A stretch of 64,000 nucleotides of DNA from Phallusia mammillata (Eukaryota > Chordata > Ascidiacea > Phlebobranchia > Ascidiidae): NCBI GenBank assembly GCA_003260075.1, contig QLIY01000808.1, positions 1 to 64,000 of the forward strand, read 5' to 3'. Positions within the stretch are counted from its first letter, which is position 1. Every line of letters begins with the position of its first letter. The notes below the pieces were generated by a model. It did not search any database. It was not told where the DNA came from and saw nothing but the letters and a program-made list of their open reading frames with translations. A program made the translations under genes and the position numbers. This document shows positions 55,701-64,000 of this stretch, one piece after another.

Positions 55701-56031
55701 CAAGTCCATTAAAGGCGCCTTAACGAATCAGCCAGTCACCAAGCATTCACCACCACATGACAGGCGGAGACTAACTGGAAAAAAATCTAGCCTGCGGTGG
55801 GATTCGAACCCACGACAGGCTCGGCGGTAAACCCGTCGAATCACAAGCACTGTTGCCTGCCTAGTATGCTGCACGTGTAAGCTTCTTCGTCATTATTATT
55901 TAACACCAACTTTTTTGCAGATAATGGCTTCTTGGTGGAGAGAAGATTTGATTTTTCAGGTCGCAGAATATTTGGAAAACAAAATAATGTTGAAACAGCC
56001 TTCAGTGTATTTTAATTTGGTGGATGAATAA
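40466..56031 (+). CDS. FAAH: Plant-type fatty-acid amide hydrolase, 13 exons
   Basis: A serine hydrolase of the amidase-signature family, expected to cleave N-acylethanolamines or similar lipid amides. Exons: 40466-40609, 42583-42636, 43232-43418, 44310-44519, 45144-45236, 46433-46593, 47035-47141, 48801-48926, 49938-50101, 53630-53815, 54234-54457, 55309-55396, 55921-56031; phases agree. About 617 aa. The N-terminus has one membrane segment ([18 protein letters not shown]). The catalytic triad is complete: Lys224 in VVIKDE, Ser301 in TGGSSSGS, Ser325 in [12 protein letters not shown]. Length, N-terminal extension and [12 protein letters not shown] resemble plant FAAH (607 aa) more than vertebrate FAAH1. 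Exon 4 has one T too many in a T9 run. Exons 8 and 9 occur twice (see the block at 48690). The symbol gives the family only. Confidence 0.9.
40960..41322. mobile_element. AGGGATGGGC-family MITE, complete copy
   Basis: The inverted ends AGGGATGGGCTGAGCC and TTTTGGCACATCCCT bound about 360 bp, with a GCTCGGTGCTCGGCCGAGCAG core. It lies in amidase intron 1. Confidence 0.7.
41341..41706. mobile_element. Composite element with tRNA-like core
   Basis: The ends ATCATAGTA(T/C) and GGACCTGGTGTACTATGAT bound a core with GCCTGCAGTGGGTATTCGAGACC and AATCACAAGCACCATTGCCTG. A better-kept core at 55790-55905 reads GGTGGGATTCGAACCCAC, which on the minus strand is a good RNA polymerase III B-box. It may be a tRNA-derived SINE captured by a TIR element. 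It is partly duplicated at 41918-42166 around a recoded gap. Confidence 0.55.
42167..42212. other. 46-base G run, probable sized gap
   Basis: A pure G run in amidase intron 1, after a falsely duplicated segment (41460-41696 and about 41918-42166). A piece of the AGTGATGGGAC element follows it. Confidence 0.75.
43709..44211. mobile_element. hAT-type MITE in amidase intron 3
   Basis: The ends CAGGGGTGCACAACC and GTTGTTCACTCCTG are flanked by an 8-bp duplication with one mismatch (ACCTAGAG at 43701-43708, ACCTGGAG at 44212-44219). It ends about 100 bp before exon 4. Confidence 0.8.
44552..44832. mobile_element. hAT-type MITE in amidase intron 4
   Basis: The ends CAGTAGTTCTCAAACTG and AAGTTTGAGAACCACTG carry GCGTCGC blocks inside. 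The flanks CTGTAAAC and CTGTAAAT fit an 8-bp duplication. The left 57 bp are repeated around ten G at 44597. It starts about 30 bp after exon 4. Confidence 0.75.
45076..45671. repeat. Exon 5 region duplicated between two gaps
   Basis: Bases 45076-45260 recur at 45415-45617, after ten G at 45405, and are followed by 54 G (45618-45671). Both copies contain amidase exon 5. The second reads [10 protein letters not shown] where the first has [10 protein letters not shown], so the copies look like two alleles. Confidence 0.85.
45682..46490. repeat. False duplication before amidase exon 6
   Basis: About 340 bp at 45682-46020 recurs at 46147-46490. The first copy stops in the middle of exon 6 at an eleven-base G run (46021). 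Only the second copy carries the whole exon (46433-46593). Confidence 0.85.
46650..46722. other. 73-base G run, probable sized gap
   Basis: The longest G run in the window, in amidase intron 6 just before a tRNA-like tandem array. Arrays of this kind are hard to assemble, which fits a gap here. Confidence 0.75.
46783..47395 (-). repeat. tRNA-like 72-bp tandem units flanking amidase exon 7
   Basis: Head-to-tail 72-bp units at about 46783-46980 and again at 47167-47395. Each reads on the minus strand as A-box CCCAGTGGTTAG, then CTTGCAATCGTAAGG, then B-box GGTTCTAATCCC. They open a long false reading frame on both strands because 72 is divisible by three. The second set follows a ten-base G run, and its ends repeat the sequence around exon 7, so part of the doubling is an assembly artefact. 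Confidence 0.75.
48150..48329. mobile_element. 180-bp MITE, CAGTGGTGGGATTCA family
   Basis: The ends CAGTGGTGGGATTAT and TGAATCCCACCACTG carry the GGTTCTATCACAAAAGT(C)ATA core. A truncated extra copy at 47900-47977 stops at a ten-base G run, and the whole flank is repeated, so it is an assembly duplicate. Confidence 0.75.
49285..49629. mobile_element. hAT-type MITE in amidase intron 8, block 1 only
   Basis: The ends CAGGTGTCGGCAACCCC and GGTTGCCGACCCCCG are flanked by an 8-bp duplication with one mismatch (ATCTAACA, ATTTAACA). It is inserted into an AGGGATGGGC-family element. Block 2 has the same host element near 51820 without this insert, so one copy is an empty site. Confidence 0.8.
52204..52615. 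mobile_element. Probable hAT-type MITE, block 2 only
   Basis: CAGCGGTTTTCAAACTAGAG at 52206 and AAAAAGTTTGAACACCACTCTG near 52503-52523 are inverted and resemble hAT MITE ends. A second MITE end (AAAGGTTCCCCACCCCTG) follows at 52595, so two elements may overlap. Block 1 lacks this insert. Confidence 0.5.
54528..55200. repeat. GAAGTTTGACCCC-family repeat in amidase intron 11
   Basis: Two to three copies, one pair produced by the C run at 54958. They match the copies in Galpha-i introns 5 and 6. Confidence 0.7.
55688..55905 (-). mobile_element. tRNA-derived SINE-like element
   Basis: On the minus strand GTGGGTTCGAATCCCACC is a near-perfect tRNA T-arm and B-box. I could not fold a complete cloverleaf, so I do not call a tRNA gene. 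It shares AATCACAAGCACTGTTGCCTGCC with 41500-41530. It ends just before amidase exon 13. Confidence 0.6.
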
Positions 56032-56157
56032 CTTTTGTTTCGTGAAACACAGATGCGGGTTCCAAGTATGCTTTGGGCAGTCAACCATAACGCATTTCAG
56101 GGTGAAATATTGTACTAATGGTAATATATATACATGTTATTTCATCCAAATATCAAA

Positions 56158-56440
56158 CGCTATGGTTGACTACACGAAGCTCGTTAGGAAACCCGCTTTA
56201 AGCTTACAAAGTCGTGCATGGAACAAGCACTATGGTTGACTGCACGAAGCTCGGTTAGGAAACCCGCTTTAAGCTTGCAAAGTCGTGCATGTAACAAGCG
56301 CAAAGGTTGACTGCACGAAGCTTGTTAGGAAACCTTTTTCGCAGCTTTAAAATAATTTTGTTTATGACAAAACCAACCCCCCCCCCCCATGTAACAAGCG
56401 CTATGGTTGACTGCACGAAGCTCGTTAGGAAACCTTTTTC
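56158..56440. repeat. 70-bp dispersed tandem repeat, cluster 3
   Basis: Three to four units follow the amidase stop codon by about 130 bp, so they may lie in its 3' UTR or just beyond. The C run at 56377 duplicates the last unit. Confidence 0.8.
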
Positions 56441-59148
56441 GCAGCTTCAAAATAATTTTGTTTATGACAAAACAATTATGTCAGTGTTAATCTAGAACCT
56501 TTCAATTGTCAAACAACATCAATGTACTAAAATTGTGTAGTTTATTTTTTTTTGCAATATTTTTGATGACAAATAAGTTCTTCGAACAACTTTTATTTGC
56601 CTCAATTCAAAATTACCCCCCCCCCAGTGTTAATCTAGAACCTTTCAATTGTCAAACAACATCAATGTACTAAGATCGTGTAAGTTACAAGATCGTGTAG
56701 TTAAAAAAATTGTTTATTTTTTTGCAATATTTTTGATGACAAATATGTTCCTCGATCAATTTTTATTTGCCTCAATTCAAAATTTTTTTTTTATTACCCA
56801 AGTTTTATTAATTTGTGTGCTTCACTGATTTCGTTACGTTTTGTGATAAAGATCAATTGTAAAGTTTTTTAACAGCTTTTGATCAATTTGATGCTAATAT
56901 TTAATTCATATTACTTATGTTTCTTGCCTTAATACTTTTTTTGAAAATGTTATTAACGTACTCAGTTGAATTGTATTGTTTTCCAATTTTTATTTATGGT
57001 GGAAATTATATTTTCTAATGTTAAAGCAATTGAATACGTGCTATAACTTGTATATCTAATTTTTTGCTACATCCCACTCTATAAAAACTTTTAGCTAACT
57101 AAAAGCGGGCTAATAACTAAATTCTGATTATTTTCACAAAAAAAGTGTTTTTAACTAGTTTCAAAAATGCTGAAAAGGTCAAAAAGTTACCTCGTTCAAA
57201 AAATCGCATTTTCACTTCAAACTGAACGTACTTCAAACCTTTCTACCTTACGTAGTTGTGACGTGTAAAACAAAATTCTATGACGTCATAATAGCCCGAG
57301 CATTGTGACATCATCCTATGCAATCGAATCCGAAATAAATCAAGCGAAAAAATTTTGACTTCTCGTTTTTTTTTCTCCGCTCAAAATATTTTCGGCAGCT
57401 TTACGTCACGTGACAGTATCATTGCGCCACCTAGCGGATTGAGCTGCTTGGTCACGTGAGAAATAAGCAGAGTGGGGGCGGCTGGCTCGCTAGGTGTCGG
57501 TGTGGAGCGGATTCTTTCGATCACACTTCTGCGCGCTTGCTGAAGTTGAGGTTTCTGTGGTGGAAAAAAGTTGCTGGTTAGGAAACCCGCTTAAGGCGTG
57601 CAGAGCTGAGTTGGCCTAAAATTGGAACCCGAACCCGAAAGTGCAAGCCCGAAACCCGAATCGATTTGAAAAGTCCGTTTTGGCCCGAAGGTTTGATTGA
57701 CAGGCCAATACATTGAACGCCTCGGTAAAGACTAAGACAACAAACACAATAAACAATTGGTCTCGAACAAGGCGTTTTAGGGCTGTTTGACATTAGGTCA
57801 GGTCCAGCAACTGGCTACTTAGATTTGTTCAAAAAAATACTGACACAGAGTGTAAAGCCAGGCCCGTTTTTTGAAGAAAAGCCCGAACCCGGCCCGAGTT
57901 ACTGCCCTGGTGCAAACTCGTGCATGTAACAAGCCGTATGGTTGACTGCACGAAACTCGTTGGGAAACCCACAATTTATGTTAACTCTTAAACTCAACCA
58001 ATGCAGTTTCAAAATCCTATCAATTTATATAAATAAGTTATTACCTGAATCTGAACGTTCAGTTGCTTTTGAATTTCAGTTAAAGTTAGACCTTCTGAGT
58101 TTCTGTGGTCATTTCTACGATGTTGTCCTGCAGAAAAATTGGAAAAAATCTGCCCTGGTTCAAACAATTAAGAATATGCAAATAATCGACATATGCGATT
58201 AACCGGATTTTGTGGTTCGAATGTCAACGGACAGTAGCGCTATCACAGAGAAATTAGCAGTACCTGCAAAATGCTGCTGCAATCATAATGCGCCCAGCCT
58301 ATTAAAGGCGTTATACCCAGTTTTTTTAAGGTTTGGTTTGGGTGACCGCTAAGTAGTTTTAAGAGACCGCAAGTGTTTCATTCAAATACCAAAAACTGTA
58401 GTTGTAGTTGCAAGTTCAAATTTTGGGAAACCGTTGGAGAAATTTGAACACCTCAAAATACCTTAAAAAAACACTGGGTTCGAGTATAAGTACTCAATCT
58501 TGCTGTACTCAATTTAATGTCTAAGAATCACAACAAGTTACTGTTAAATCGTCAGCACATTCTATTTCTGCCAAATAGAGCTCAGTGCCGGATTAACCAT
58601 TAGGCAAAGTAGGCACGTGCCTACAGACCAGTCAAAAATCCAGGCCACTGTAAATGATTGGGCAACACTGATAATTCTAATTTTTTAGTTGGCAGCTCTG
58701 ATTTTCGGGCCACTTATAAAATGTGCCTACAGGCCAGCAGACTCTTAATCCGGCACTGCTAGAGCTACTAACACAGTAACTCACAACACGCCGCTTAAGG
58801 ATTTTTCCTTAAGGTGGCGCAACGGAGTATATGCGTTTACTGTGACAATAATTGCTGAGTCAGCAATCTGCAGGAATTTGCTGAAAAATAGGGCAACGTT
58901 TTCAAGTGATTCGTATTTACAACAGGTTATTTTTGGAATCACCATTGTTTTGGTTTCCGAAATTCGCAAATCTTTTCAAGAAAAATGTAGAGATCCATCT
59001 ATTGGTCTACCCATGCAAACAGGGGGGACTCAGCGTTACAAGAAGTTTACGGTGGTACGCGGTCCGCATAAGGTCGAGGACCACTGGACTAGACCATTGA
59101 CAATGAACTCATTAAATTACTGTCTCAAAAACTTTCTGCGTAAATTTT
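56441..59148. other. Intergenic, amidase to the minus-strand gene
   Basis: AT-rich to 57240. Then a more GC-rich stretch (57370-57560) with two CACGTGA words and CGCCACCTAGCGG could be a promoter or another element. A CCCGAA-rich element lies at 57590-57910. A weak candidate exon lies at 58083-58202: acceptor TTTTGAATTTCAG, then 40 codons to a stop, in a composition that looks protein-like (LDLLSFCGHFYDVVLQKNW). I cannot connect it to a gene. Confidence 0.35.
58583..58758. mobile_element. hAT-type MITE, CAGTGCCGGATTAA ends
   Basis: The ends CAGTGCCGGATTAACC and CTTAATCCGGCACTG are flanked by ATAGAGCT (58575-58582) and CTAGAGCT (58759-58766), an 8-bp duplication with one mismatch. At 176 bp it is the shortest clear member of the group. 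Confidence 0.85.
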
Positions 59149-62100
59149 CTAATGAAAAGTATTAGTGGACAAACAAGTAAAAATAAAATCTTTACTTGGA
59201 TCTTGATATGACTGCGCAGTAGGTAAACTTCCAGCTACGACCGGACCGAACCGGCTCGAACCGGATCCACCATGAGCAACAGCTTGTGGAGATTCACGCT
59301 GAATTGCAGCTGTGAAGAAAAGTTACGTTTATCAGAATATGCAAAGATTGTTAAGTGGGTAAGCTGGGATTAGAACCACCAACCTCACGATTACAAGGTG
59401 TCTTAGAGGCCGAGCTGGGATTAGAACCACCAACCTTAGCGGTTGCACTAGCACTGGGTCATTTTTAGAGGCAACTTTTGTTCATTTTCCCCCCCCCCAC
59501 CTCACGATTACAAGATGTCTTAGAGGCCGAGCTGGGATTAGAACCACCAACCTTACGATTACAAGGTGTCTTAGAGGCCGAGCTGGGATTAGAAGCACCA
59601 ACCTTAGCGGTTGCACTAGCACTGGGTCACTTTAGAGGCAACTTTTGTTCATTTCCCCCCCCCCCTTTGAACTCCAGATTTGCATGTTTTTTACTACATA
59701 ATGCAGCGAGGCTGAAAACAAACTCCCTACTGATGTGGGTGTGGTCATTATGTCAAGCAGTTAATTCGAAAATAGTCCCCCCCCCCTTTGAACTCCAGAT
59801 TTGCATGTTTTTTACTACATAATGCAGCGAGGCTTAAAACAAGTTCAGGCTCTACTGATGTGGGTGTGGTCGTTATGTCAAGCAATTAATTCGAAAATAG
59901 TCTGTTATTTTGACCAGAGATCGTCGTAATGCTTGATTTTTTGCATCGGCGGACAGTTGTAATTGTACTCGCCTTTTGCGATTTACGCAGCTACCTCAGT
60001 TTTCGCATTTCTGTGCTTTCATGCAAAATGCACATTTCATAATCTGATGATGTTAGGTTAGTAAACTTTTACGCATAATCCTCTTTCAACTGACATACAA
60101 ACTGTATTCCCTTTTATTACAAGCCGCAACAGCCAACGAGGTAGTGCTTTAGATTTATAAATCGAAAGCATATAGGTCCTGTTCGTCACAGTGCCAAATT
60201 TAACTGAAAAACATGTTTCAGTAATGCAGTTTGGTCTTGTTAGTTCTGGTCTTGTACGTGGTTTTGTGCGCTTTGGATACCAAACGCATACATATCACTT
60301 GCCAAAAATGTCGTTGGACAAACTAGCGTATTGGGGAAAACTGTGAATTAGATTAGAACTAGAATTTACGGCACCGGGATTAAAACCAAATAAGTACTCA
60401 CAGCTTTTAACGACCATTCCAAGCCCACGAAGTTCAGGTTTCAACCTAGCACGTCGAACTCGCGCCAATTGCATGTCACGTGGTCGACTCGCTCTACCGC
60501 CTTTGAATCACGTGATCAACCATGCAATCAAAATTATCGACAAAATATACATTTGAGTTGACAACATAAAGACAAGAATTAAAAACAGGGTCGTGCAACA
60601 TTCGGCCCAGAGTCCGCGACAGCTATTTCTGTAGCCCGTGCTGACTGCGTCAAGTAGTCCATTGTTTTATACTTTTCACTGTTAAATTGTAGGAAGTTGT
60701 TATTTAGCATTTTTGACATTGCATTACAAGGTAAAGCGTTTTGGTTTAAAATTTTGCCCTCGTGGACCCTTGGAAACAACCCAGGGCCCCTTGGGAGGGG
60801 CAAACTACAGGTTGCCCCCCCCCCCACAAGGTAAAGCGTTTTGGTTTAAAATTTTGCCCTCGTGGACCCTTGGCAACAACCCAGGGACCCTTGGGAGGAG
60901 CAAACTACAGGTTGGAAACTACTACACCACTGCAATGAATTTTATCAAAATGTATCAAATTGCCCCTAAACATGTAAATAGAGCCCATTGCGATAAACAG
61001 TTGCACGCCCCTGGTTTAAAACAACCCAGAAACAGCTACATTAGGCACCAAGCCATGGATTCGAACCCACAAAGTTTGGATCAAGTTTACCTGCGTCTGA
61101 TGTGGTCGAGAAAAGAATCTAAAACAACCTAGAAGTATCTAAATTAGGCACCACGCCTGGGATTCGAACCCACAAAGGTTCGTTCAAGTTCACCTGCGTC
61201 TGATGTGGCCGGTTTGCTTTTGGTCGCTATCTGATTTTTCTGTTGCACAGATTCTGTGGCCGCATGACCAAATAAGGACAGAGGGGGTTGTGGAGCTTCG
61301 GGGGCGGTTTGGGCGTGGAATAATTTAGTGGGTCGTCGTCCAAGTGTCCATGTGCCTGCCTGCCTTCCAACACTCGGACTGTCTGTGAAAAATGTTAAAA
61401 CCAAATCGTGCTGGGTTCGAATCCCACCGCGGGATTTATCAACGTTTTTTTTTATTTTAGGCTAATTTCACTTTTTATTCGGGTTTGTAAAGTTAAATTG
61501 ATTAGAGTTGAGTTTATTTCGCTTGGTGAACGACAACATAAATTTTCGCGACACAAAAGCAATATTTTAACGTTTTTGTCACAAAACAAACAGACAATCG
61601 AGCCATGAAATGACATATAAGCAGTGGTAGGATTCAAATTTTATATCAGTCGGTTCTATCACAAAAATCATACTTTTCTGCCGGTTCTGTTACAAAAGAC
61701 ATATTTTTCAGCCGATTCTGTCACAAAAAGTCCATTGACAGTAACCAGTAATGCTAACCGGTTCGCTGGTGTCATGAAATTTCGTGAGACGGTTCTATAG
61801 AACCAGTGCGAACCGGCAGAATCCCACAACTGCATATAAGGTCTTATCAGTGCAGCTGGTGACAAGAGATCGAGAAATGAAATTTGTGCTCAGTTGTGGC
61901 ATCGCACAGAGTATAGGCAAGGCAAGGGTTTTTGCCTGTTACTCCAACAAACTGGAGTGCTGTTGGATGGCTACACTAGCCAATACGGCCGATCTCTTGT
62001 CACCAGCTGCACTGATGAGACCTTACAAGTCGAAACAGTGTGCACTGCCTGCAGCAAATAGACAGTTATTGTCAAATAACAGATAATTAATTTGGAGCAA

Positions 62101-63195
62101 AACTCACTGAGCGGTCCTTCCCCCATCGCGTGTGGTTGTGACGTAACAGACGTGTATCGCTGCACTCGATTAATCGAGCCCCGTTCCGCTCTGGTTACTC
62201 TGGCCATGTAACGCATGGATGACTCTACTTTGTTCTGGATGTTACGCATCGTTGACTCCGAGTTGGGAACCAATCCTTTCACATCGATTCGTGGCTCTTC
62301 TTGAACCGATGTGTGAATATCACTGTACTCTGCATGCTGTAAGTGCTAGGATTGACTGCACGAAGCTCGGTTAGGAAACCCGCTTTAAGCTTGCAAAGCC
62401 GTGCATGTTACAAGCGCTATGGTTGACTGCACGAAGCTCGTTAGGAAACCCGTATTAAGCTTGCAAAGTCGTGCATGTACCAAGCGCTATGGTTGACTGC
62501 ACGAAGCTCGTTAAAGAACAAGCATCAACGCAGCATTAATATTTCGAAACAAACCTGTTTTGCGACTTCACTGATGTAAACGTTCATAACATCGGTAACA
62601 TTGTTTCTCATCGATTCTTCAACTAGCTTCAGTTTGCAACGAATCTGTGCCAAAAAGAAAAAGATTTTTTGATAACTTCAGTCTCTACTTCTCTATTTAC
62701 ACTTTTAAGGATTTGTAAACGTATGTTACGCCTAGTGCTTTTTTTGAAAACGTTATTCTTTTCATTCTATTCAACTATAATCTATAATATATCTTTACAA
62801 AACACTTTATTTAAAAAATAATCCATTCTATTCGAATAAGGATTTAAATTTATCACCCAATTTATCAATGATTCACAATCTATTATTACAAACAGCACAA
62901 AAACCACCCCCCCCCCTTGAAAACGTTATTCTTTTCATTCTATTCAACTATAATCTATAATATACCTTTACAAAACACTTTATCAAAAAAATAATCCATT
63001 CTATTCGAATAAGGATTTAAACTTAGAGCCCATCTTACATTCACAATCTATTATTACAACAGCACTAAACCATTGAGACGTCATTTTGCTCGTTTGTGAC
63101 GTCACCTGCTCTGGCAAACTCATGTCCTTCCATTCCTGGCTGTGTTCGGAACAAGACGTTCCCAGTTGCGGAGAAATCCCGTTTTTCGTTTTGCT
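59149..63195 (-). CDS. Unidentified gene, six 3' exons
   Basis: Minus-strand exons 63195-63106, 62644-62555, 62336-62108, 61382-61194, 60500-60402 and 59309-59149 all have AG acceptors and GT donors. Their phases join without a stop into about 286 aa that end at a TAG. The gene should continue upstream beyond the window. The protein starts with polar, probably helical stretches (QEWKDMSLPEQ, KLKLVEESMRNNVTDVMNVYISEVAKQ, ESTMRNIQNKVESSMRYMARV) that could form coiled coils. Next come a GTWTLGRRPTKLF segment, a proline/alanine-rich linker, a very basic stretch (DMQLARVRRARLKPELRGLG), and a Gly/Ser-rich tail. There is no signal peptide or membrane segment in this part. I do not recognise the family. 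A coiled-coil scaffold or cytoskeletal protein is possible, but that is a guess. Confidence 0.65.
59359..59640 (-). repeat. tRNA-like 72-bp units in the unidentified gene
   Basis: Shortened versions of the same tRNA-like unit (minus-strand GGTTCTAATCCCAGCTCGG) lie in the intron between exons 60500-60402 and 59309-59149. Two C runs (59489, 59655) duplicate parts of them. Confidence 0.7.
59655..59900. repeat. False duplication around a C run
   Basis: The sequence starting TTTGAACTCCAGATTTGCATG is repeated at 59666-59776 and 59787-59900. It is not coding. Confidence 0.8.
60580..60920. repeat. False duplication of about 88 bp
   Basis: Bases 60727-60814 and 60828-60915 are near-identical on both sides of eleven C at 60815. 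The GTGGACCCTTGG and CCAGGG(A/C)CCCTTGGGAGG words resemble MITE ends, but I could not define a full element. Confidence 0.7.
61020..61440. repeat. tRNA-like B-box repeats
   Basis: Two direct copies carry GGATTCGAACCCACAAAG followed by CACCTGCGTCTGATGTGG (61049-61110 and 61150-61207). A plus-strand GGGTTCGAATCCCACC lies at 61412. The second copy overlaps the donor side of exon 61382-61194, so the splice donor GTGAAC of that exon lies in repeat-derived sequence. Confidence 0.55.
61622..61832. mobile_element. MITE, CAGTGGTGGGATTCA family, with target duplication
   Basis: The ends CAGTGGTAGGATTCA and AGAATCCCACAACTG are flanked by a perfect 8-bp duplication, CATATAAG (61614-61621 and 61833-61840). 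This copy assigns the family to the hAT type. Confidence 0.88.
61843..62035. repeat. Inverted TCATCAGTGCAGCTGGTGAC element
   Basis: GGTCTTATCAGTGCAGCTGG at the left and CCAGCTGCACTGATGAGACC at the right form a palindrome with a block matching GCCGTATTGGCTAGTGTAGCC. Partial copies occur at 29045, 35926, 50135 and 52978. Confidence 0.65.
62345..62515. repeat. 70-bp dispersed tandem repeat, cluster 4
   Basis: Two and a half units in the same orientation as cluster 1, directly after the acceptor of exon 62336-62108 on the plus-strand map. There is no recoded gap here, so this is the cleanest proof that the tandem arrangement is real. Confidence 0.85.
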
Positions 63196-63219
63196 CTGTT
63201 CAAATTTGTATTGTAGAAA

Positions 63220-64000
63220 AGTTGAAATTAACAATTTGAAAATTTTAGGGACTTAAAAATTTCCCCCCCCCCCCTGTGCAGTGGTGTATATTTGTTAATT
63301 GACTTATTTTTCAGGCGTTGCTTATGGCATTAAAAAATTCTTCAGTGTTTTATTAGAGCTACTAACAACATAACTGACGTCAGCCGCACATTTAGCTAAT
63401 TTTCGATAGGTGGCGCAGGAGCTGAATTATTTATTGAGCGGCTAAATAAGGGTAGGGAAGTAAGTTTTGAAAATTTTGCATTAGGATCTAAGTTTTGGAA
63501 AAAGTTTCATTGAAATTTCAATGATAATACCTTACCTGAATCCTAACTGTCAGTATTTTTGGAGATATATCATTGTAAACAGGTATTTGTTTTCTTTGCG
63601 CCATTTTTTGTTACGTGAGTTATGAAGTTGGTAGATCAACCAATTAAGTTTAACTTACAAATTCATACAACTCAAACTTTTGCCCCCAAACTCGAAATTT
63701 TGCTTAGCCCCCCCCCCCATTTAGCTAATTTTCGATAGGTGGCGCAGGAGCTGAATTATTTATTTATCGGCTAAATAAGGGTAGGGTTGGAAAGTAAGTT
63801 TTAAAGATTTTGCATTAGGAACCATATTTTGAAAAAGTTTTATTGAAATTTTAATGATAATACCTTACCTGAATCCTAACTGTCAGTATTTTTGGAGATA
63901 TATCATTTTAAACATTTGTTCTCTTTGCGCCATTTTTTGTTAATGTGCGGCTGACTTAAGTTATGGAGTTGGTGAATCAACCAATTAAGTTTAACTCACA
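63220..64000. repeat. Right end: false duplication, no exon seen
   Basis: About 180 bp at 63397-63595 recurs at 63719-63920 around eleven C at 63708. The repeat starts with ATTTAGCTAATTTTCGATAGGTGGCGCAGG. I see no further exon of the minus-strand gene here. Confidence 0.6.

Noticed and set aside
55790-55830. Functional tRNA gene at the GGTGGGATTCGAACCCAC motif
   Set aside because: The T-arm is good on the minus strand, but I could not find matching acceptor, D and anticodon stems, and the sequence recurs in dispersed elements.

Overview
This is a eukaryotic window, most likely from an ascidian tunicate. The coding parts are animal genes cut by many GT-AG introns. They are separated by AT-rich DNA full of small non-autonomous transposons and of TGACGTCA-type palindromes. 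The tunicate assignment is an inference from the Galpha-i exon structure, the compact gene order and the very high allelic divergence (about 9% synonymous difference between two copies of one exon). The species cannot be named from the sequence alone.

Layout. 1-7724: no convincing gene; a 20-bp minisatellite carrying a transposon insertion, and several MITEs. 7725-27767 (+): a complete Galpha-i gene of 8 coding exons (354 aa) with two versions of exon 5, the switch I exon. 31076-31579 (+): an intronless ARL16-like GTPase, followed by three hAT-type MITEs. 34773-36431 (-): a two-exon glycogen-targeting subunit of protein phosphatase 1 (RVxF motif plus CBM21). 37121-38655 (+): intronless CCA-adding enzyme TRNT1. 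39825-40226 (+): NDUFA13 of complex I, lacking its first residues. 40466-56031 (+): a 13-exon plant-type fatty-acid amide hydrolase of about 617 aa. 59149-63195 (-): the 3' part of an unidentified gene, six exons in consistent phase. The genes do not form one pathway; they are ordinary housekeeping or signalling genes that happen to be neighbours.

A warning for any user of this sequence. It holds about 45 runs of pure G or C. Most are exactly ten bases long, and most are flanked by direct copies of the same 60-350 bp. They look like scaffold gaps that were recoded from N to G (C after reverse complementing), placed where neighbouring contigs, often different alleles, actually overlap. They create false tandem duplications, break TRNT1 and the PP1 subunit, and duplicate Galpha-i exon 7. 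A larger block holding amidase exons 8 and 9 is duplicated around single Ns.

The most interesting real biology is the Galpha-i pair of mutually exclusive exons, 311 bp apart with no gap between them. They change 11 of about 43 residues around switch I but keep the catalytic Arg178 and Thr181. Next come the plant-type amidase in an animal, the unidentified minus-strand gene, and head-to-tail arrays of 72-bp tRNA-like units.
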